DNA of 32,719 nt from positions 1 to 32,719 of the forward strand of contig NZ_NOIQ01000023.1 in NCBI RefSeq assembly GCF_004136575.1, given 5' to 3'. The position numbers were made by a program, and so were the translations under genes. Below, one piece after another: positions 30,196-32,719 of the stretch. Position 1 is the stretch's first letter, and every line of letters starts with the position of its first letter. This stretch comes from Rothia koreensis (GTDB lineage Bacteria > Actinomycetota > Actinomycetes > Actinomycetales > Micrococcaceae). The notes under the pieces were generated by a model that was given only the letters and a program-made list of their open reading frames with translations, was not told the origin of the DNA and did not search any database.

Positions 30196-30219
30196 TCCAC
30201 GACGAGCTGAGAGAACACC

Positions 30220-31911
30220 ATGTCGAATTCATCCCTTTCAACCCCCTCTGCGAGCACCATGCTCTCGGCGGGACGTTCGGCCCAGATCAGGGCCGAAGCA
30301 ATCCGCGTAACCCTCGGAGACCGGACCGTGCTCGACGGCGTCGACGTCACGGTCTCGGCCGGTTCCCGCCTCGCCGTCGTCGGCGAGAACGGCCGGGGCA
30401 AGACGACGTTGTTGCACGTGCTGGCCGGAATCCTGGCGCCCGACGACGGGCGCGTGTCCCGCGTCGGGTCCCTGACGCTCATCGAGCAGCATCTCGAGGC
30501 CGGCTTCGAACGGACCGTCGGCGACCTTATCCACGCCTCCATCGCCGAGGCTCTTGCGGCCCTCGAGGACCTCGAGGCGGCGACCGAAGATCTTGCCCAT
30601 GGCCGGCCTGGCGCGGAGGCCAGGTACACCGCCGCTCTGGATGCGGCGACCCGATGCGACGCGTGGGATGCCGAGCGACGCGTCGACGTCGACCTGGAAG
30701 GGTTGGGCGCCTGCTCGGACCGCGAACGGGAACTCTCGACGCTGTCCGTCGGGCAGCGATACAGGGTGAGGTTGGCCGTCGCGCTCGGTTCCGGTGCGGA
30801 CCTTCTGCTTCTGGACGAGCCGACGAACCATCTCGACGCTGAGGCACTGCGTTACCTGGTCCGTCGTCTCAAGGAGCATCGGGGCGGCCTGGTCCTGGTC
30901 AGCCACGATCGCGCCCTCTTGCGCGAGGTCGGGATCAGCTTTCTCGACCTGGATCCCACCAGAGACGGACTGCCCCGGCTCTATGCCGGAGGCTACGACG
31001 GGTGGGTCGCTGGCAGGGACGGCGAGAGAGACCGGTGGGAGCAGGAGTACCGCGACCAGGTTCGTGAACATTCGAGGTTGGCCGAGGCCGCCGACGAGGC
31101 CAGGGGCAAGCTCCGCACCGGGTGGAGGCCGGACAAGGGGACGGGCAAGCACCAGCGGGCCACGCGCTCGGACGGCGTGGTTCAGGCCTTCAATCGTCGC
31201 CTCGAGGATCTCGAGAGACACCGGATCACGGTCCCCGAGCCTCCTCTGCACTTCGCCATGCCGGATTCGTTGGGCACCAAGGGCAAACCCATTCTGCACG
31301 GAGAGGACATGATGGTGTCCGGCCGACTGGACCGACCGATCGATCTGAGGATCGACGGTGGTGACCGGTTGTTGCTGACCGGTCCGAACGGGGCAGGCAA
31401 GTCTACCGTTCTCTCCGCGCTGGCCGGGCGACTTCGGCTCACGAGCGGGGACCTGACCGTTCATCAGGGTGCTCGTGTCGCTGTGCTCTCCCAGGAGGTT
31501 CCGGACTGGGATTCGTCGAAGACGGCGTCGGAGACGTACCGGGACCACATCGACAGGATGGCTGTCGATGATCCTGCGTCGGCCGGTCGCGATGCGCCGT
31601 CGTTGCGGAGCCTGGGTCTGTTGGATTCGGCGTCGATCGGGGCTCCGGTCGGAAAACTGTCCCAGGGGCAGCAACGGCGCCTGCATCTGGCGCTGTGTCT
31701 GGCCGAACGCCCGGATCTGCTGATGCTTGACGAGCCGACCAACCACCTCTCGCCGGCCTTGGTCGACGAGCTGACGGCGGCTCTGCGAGCGACGGAGGCC
31801 GCGGTCGTCGTCGCAACCCACGATCAGCAGATGCTGGCCGACCTGGGAGATTGGCCCCGATTGGACATCGGCGATTACCGGGGCGGCGCGATCGGCTCCC
31901 CGTCCACGTAG
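30220..31911 (+). CDS. ABC-F ATPase, antibiotic-resistance-type ribosome protection protein
   Basis: A 563-residue protein with two ABC cassettes and no membrane span. Cassette 1: Walker [10 protein letters not shown] (about 55), signature LSVGQRYR (175), Walker [13 protein letters not shown] (195). Cassette 2: Walker [10 protein letters not shown] (388), signature LSQGQQRR (480), Walker [13 protein letters not shown] (500). The linker between them has a charged helix rich in Glu/Arg ([19 protein letters not shown]). Such proteins enter the ribosomal E site and dislodge bound drug; housekeeping EttA-like members exist too. ATG 30220 has GAGAGA upstream. The leader and attenuator argue for an inducible resistance role, probably against macrolide-type drugs. 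Its end overlaps the convergent YchJ gene by 37 bp. Confidence 0.9.
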   Translation: MSNSSLSTPSASTMLSAGRSAQIRAEAIRVTLGDRTVLDGVDVTVSAGSRLAVVGENGRGKTTLLHVLAGILAPDDGRVSRVGSLTLIEQHLEAGFERTVGDLIHASIAEALAALEDLEAATEDLAHGRPGAEARYTAALDAATRCDAWDAERRVDVDLEGLGACSDRERELSTLSVGQRYRVRLAVALGSGADLLLLDEPTNHLDAEALRYLVRRLKEHRGGLVLVSHDRALLREVGISFLDLDPTRDGLPRLYAGGYDGWVAGRDGERDRWEQEYRDQVREHSRLAEAADEARGKLRTGWRPDKGTGKHQRATRSDGVVQAFNRRLEDLERHRITVPEPPLHFAMPDSLGTKGKPILHGEDMMVSGRLDRPIDLRIDGGDRLLLTGPNGAGKSTVLSALAGRLRLTSGDLTVHQGARVAVLSQEVPDWDSSKTASETYRDHIDRMAVDDPASAGRDAPSLRSLGLLDSASIGAPVGKLSQGQQRRLHLALCLAERPDLLMLDEPTNHLSPALVDELTAALRATEAAVVVATHDQQMLADLGDWPRLDIGDYRGGAIGSPST

Positions 31912-32300
31912 AACCAGCGGCCGCCCTCGCGGACGAACCGGCTGTCCTCCCTCTGCACTCCTTTGACCCGCTGGTGCTCCGGCGCGCCCGGCCGGGAGCG
32001 GTAGTGGGCGGCGAAGGCGACGCGAGCGACGTCGTCGAACGGGCCGCCGGAGGTGCGAAGGATGTCGAGCCGCTGCCAGAGGACCGATTCGTCCAGCTCC
32101 AACGACGCCGGCCGCGTGCTCGGGTGCCAGCTGGCCAGCAGGTACTCCGGTTCCGACACGGCGAACGCCGTGAAGCGCGAACGCATGAGTGCCTCGGCGG
32201 TCGGCGGGTTGCTGCGGCCCGTCATGAAAGGCCCGCAACATGCGCCGAAAACCTCGCCAGTGCCGCAGGGGCAACGTGTGTCGTCGGAGATCGCGGTCAT
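31875..32300 (-). CDS. YchJ/UPF0225-family protein with SEC-C-like motif
   Basis: A 141-residue protein. The N-terminal [19 protein letters not shown] is a zinc-binding SEC-C-type cluster (C-x-C-x8-CC), followed by [30 protein letters not shown], which is the YchJ signature. The remainder has an NTF2-like fold ending [10 protein letters not shown]. Function is unknown. The start ATG 32300 directly precedes the cysteine motif; the frame extends upstream through the repeats without sense. It converges with, and overlaps, the ABC-F gene end. Confidence 0.9.
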   Translation of the reverse strand: MTAISDDTRCPCGTGEVFGACCGPFMTGRSNPPTAEALMRSRFTAFAVSEPEYLLASWHPSTRPASLELDESVLWQRLDILRTSGGPFDDVARVAFAAHYRSRPGAPEHQRVKGVQREDSRFVREGGRWFYVDGEPIAPPR

Positions 32301-32441
32301 GGTGACCAGGATATCTGCCCCTGGCCCGGACCCGGGACCTACGGTTCGGGCTGGTTGACGAGCAGGGGCCAGTTGACCTCGTTGGTCCACCGTTCGTGGT
32401 TCGTTGCCGGAGGGGTGGGGCGTGGGGCGGTATCGCGGGCC

Positions 32442-32497
32442 GAGGTGGCAGTCTTGTGCGTTTTCGAGGGCATAATCTGCACAGATCTGCCACCTCG
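32442..32497. repeat. Inverted pair of the GAGGTGGCAG extragenic repeat
   Basis: CGAGGTGGCAG (about 32442-32452) and CTGCCACCTCG (32487-32497) are perfect 11-bp inverted arms around a 34-nt centre. The core is the same as in the repeat cluster at 26512-26925, about 6 kb away, so the family is dispersed. The left arm position may be off by one base. Confidence 0.8.
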
Positions 32498-32546
32498 CGC
32501 CGCCGGGCGGCCTTGGGACGGTCCTGCGCGGCATCGGCGTGGCGCT

Positions 32547-32719
32547 GTTGGGTGGCGGTTGCCCGATGGGGTGGTGGTTGCCGGCGTCGTCGGGGCTCTG
32601 AGTGCCCTGTGCGCGGTGCCGTTGGGTGGTGGTTACCCGACTCGGTGGCGATTGCCGCCGTTTGGAGGCGGTTATGCCACCACCTAACGGCGGTGAGTGG
32701 CTCCCCATCGGGTAACCGC
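32547..32719. repeat. Second extragenic repeat family at the window end
   Basis: Two direct 36-bp copies, 32547-32582 and 32621-32656 (29 of 36 identical), share GTTGGGTGG, GGTT-x-CCCGA and ATTGCC-like parts. An inverted copy runs off the window from about 32691 (its complement holds GCGGTTACCCGATGGGG). A GGTGGTGG/CCACCACC pair lies in between. I see no gene in 32301-32719. Confidence 0.75.

Noticed and set aside
30238-32493. 751-aa open frame on the minus strand
   Set aside because: It is antisense to the whole ABC-F gene and runs on across the YchJ gene in another frame; composition is Arg/Gln/Asp/Gly-rich and no domain is seen.
1-32719. tRNA, rRNA or integrase-attachment site marking a genomic island
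   Set aside because: No cloverleaf-like sequence, rRNA segment, integrase or transposase was seen.

Overview
The window is high-GC DNA from an actinomycete. The signs are a SigK/RskA-type ECF sigma pair, a class F sortase, a long phosphate acetyltransferase with an N-terminal AAA/DRTGG part, MmyB-type XRE and many TetR regulators, and several genes whose -10 box lies about 6 nt before the start codon (leaderless mRNAs). Micrococcales or a close relative is my best guess; the genus cannot be fixed from the sequence alone. I see no tRNA, rRNA, CRISPR array, transposase or integrase. The DNA looks like ordinary chromosome, with an accessory, regulator-rich gene complement.

Layout. 1-0.9 kb: the end of a polysaccharide-deacetylase-like gene and a broken phosphopantetheinyl transferase. 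1-4.2 kb: a cell-surface module, with a class F sortase and a CHRD-domain surface protein on the minus strand, divergent from an ECF sigma factor and its membrane anti-sigma factor; both sides carry SigK-like promoter sequences. 4.2-7.1 kb: an epoxide hydrolase and MBL hydrolase operon, divergent from a TetR gene across a 21-bp inverted repeat. 7.2-10.5 kb: a class IV aminotransferase, a two-helix membrane protein, then a minus-strand run of ABM monooxygenase, DJ-1/PfpI protein and XRE regulator. 10.7-11.3 kb: a TetR remnant lacking its DNA-binding domain, beside an intact palindromic operator. 11.4-16.9 kb: an epimerase, a MerR-led chain (MerR, short ORF, cupin, hexapeptide acetyltransferase), an FAD monooxygenase and a DUF418 membrane protein.

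17.1-19.6 kb: an NTF2-like protein, an unrecognised 46-residue hydrophobic acidic peptide gene with its own strong terminator, a small membrane protein coupled to a TetR, and a GyrI-like protein. 19.7-22.9 kb: pta, a thiamine-binding-type protein and a GNAT enzyme. 23-25.5 kb: a TetR divergent from a 14-TM MFS drug exporter, with four tandem operator copies between them. 25.6-26.4 kb: a spermidine-synthase-like protein, followed by a cluster of 30-bp extragenic repeats. 27-30 kb: two paralogous membrane exporters divergent from their TetR. 30-32.3 kb: an ABC-F ribosome-protection-type ATPase behind a leader peptide and attenuator, then a YchJ-family protein. The window ends in more extragenic repeats.

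The theme is defence against small molecules: five TetR-family genes (one broken), one MerR, one XRE, an MFS pump, an exporter pair, an ABC-F protein, and several redox or hydrolytic enzymes. The points I rate most worth a second look are the ABC-F leader (its end resembles macrolide-arrest leaders), the 46-aa peptide gene, the sigma/sortase/CHRD module with its own promoters, the extragenic repeat clusters, the quadruple operator, and the HTH-less TetR.
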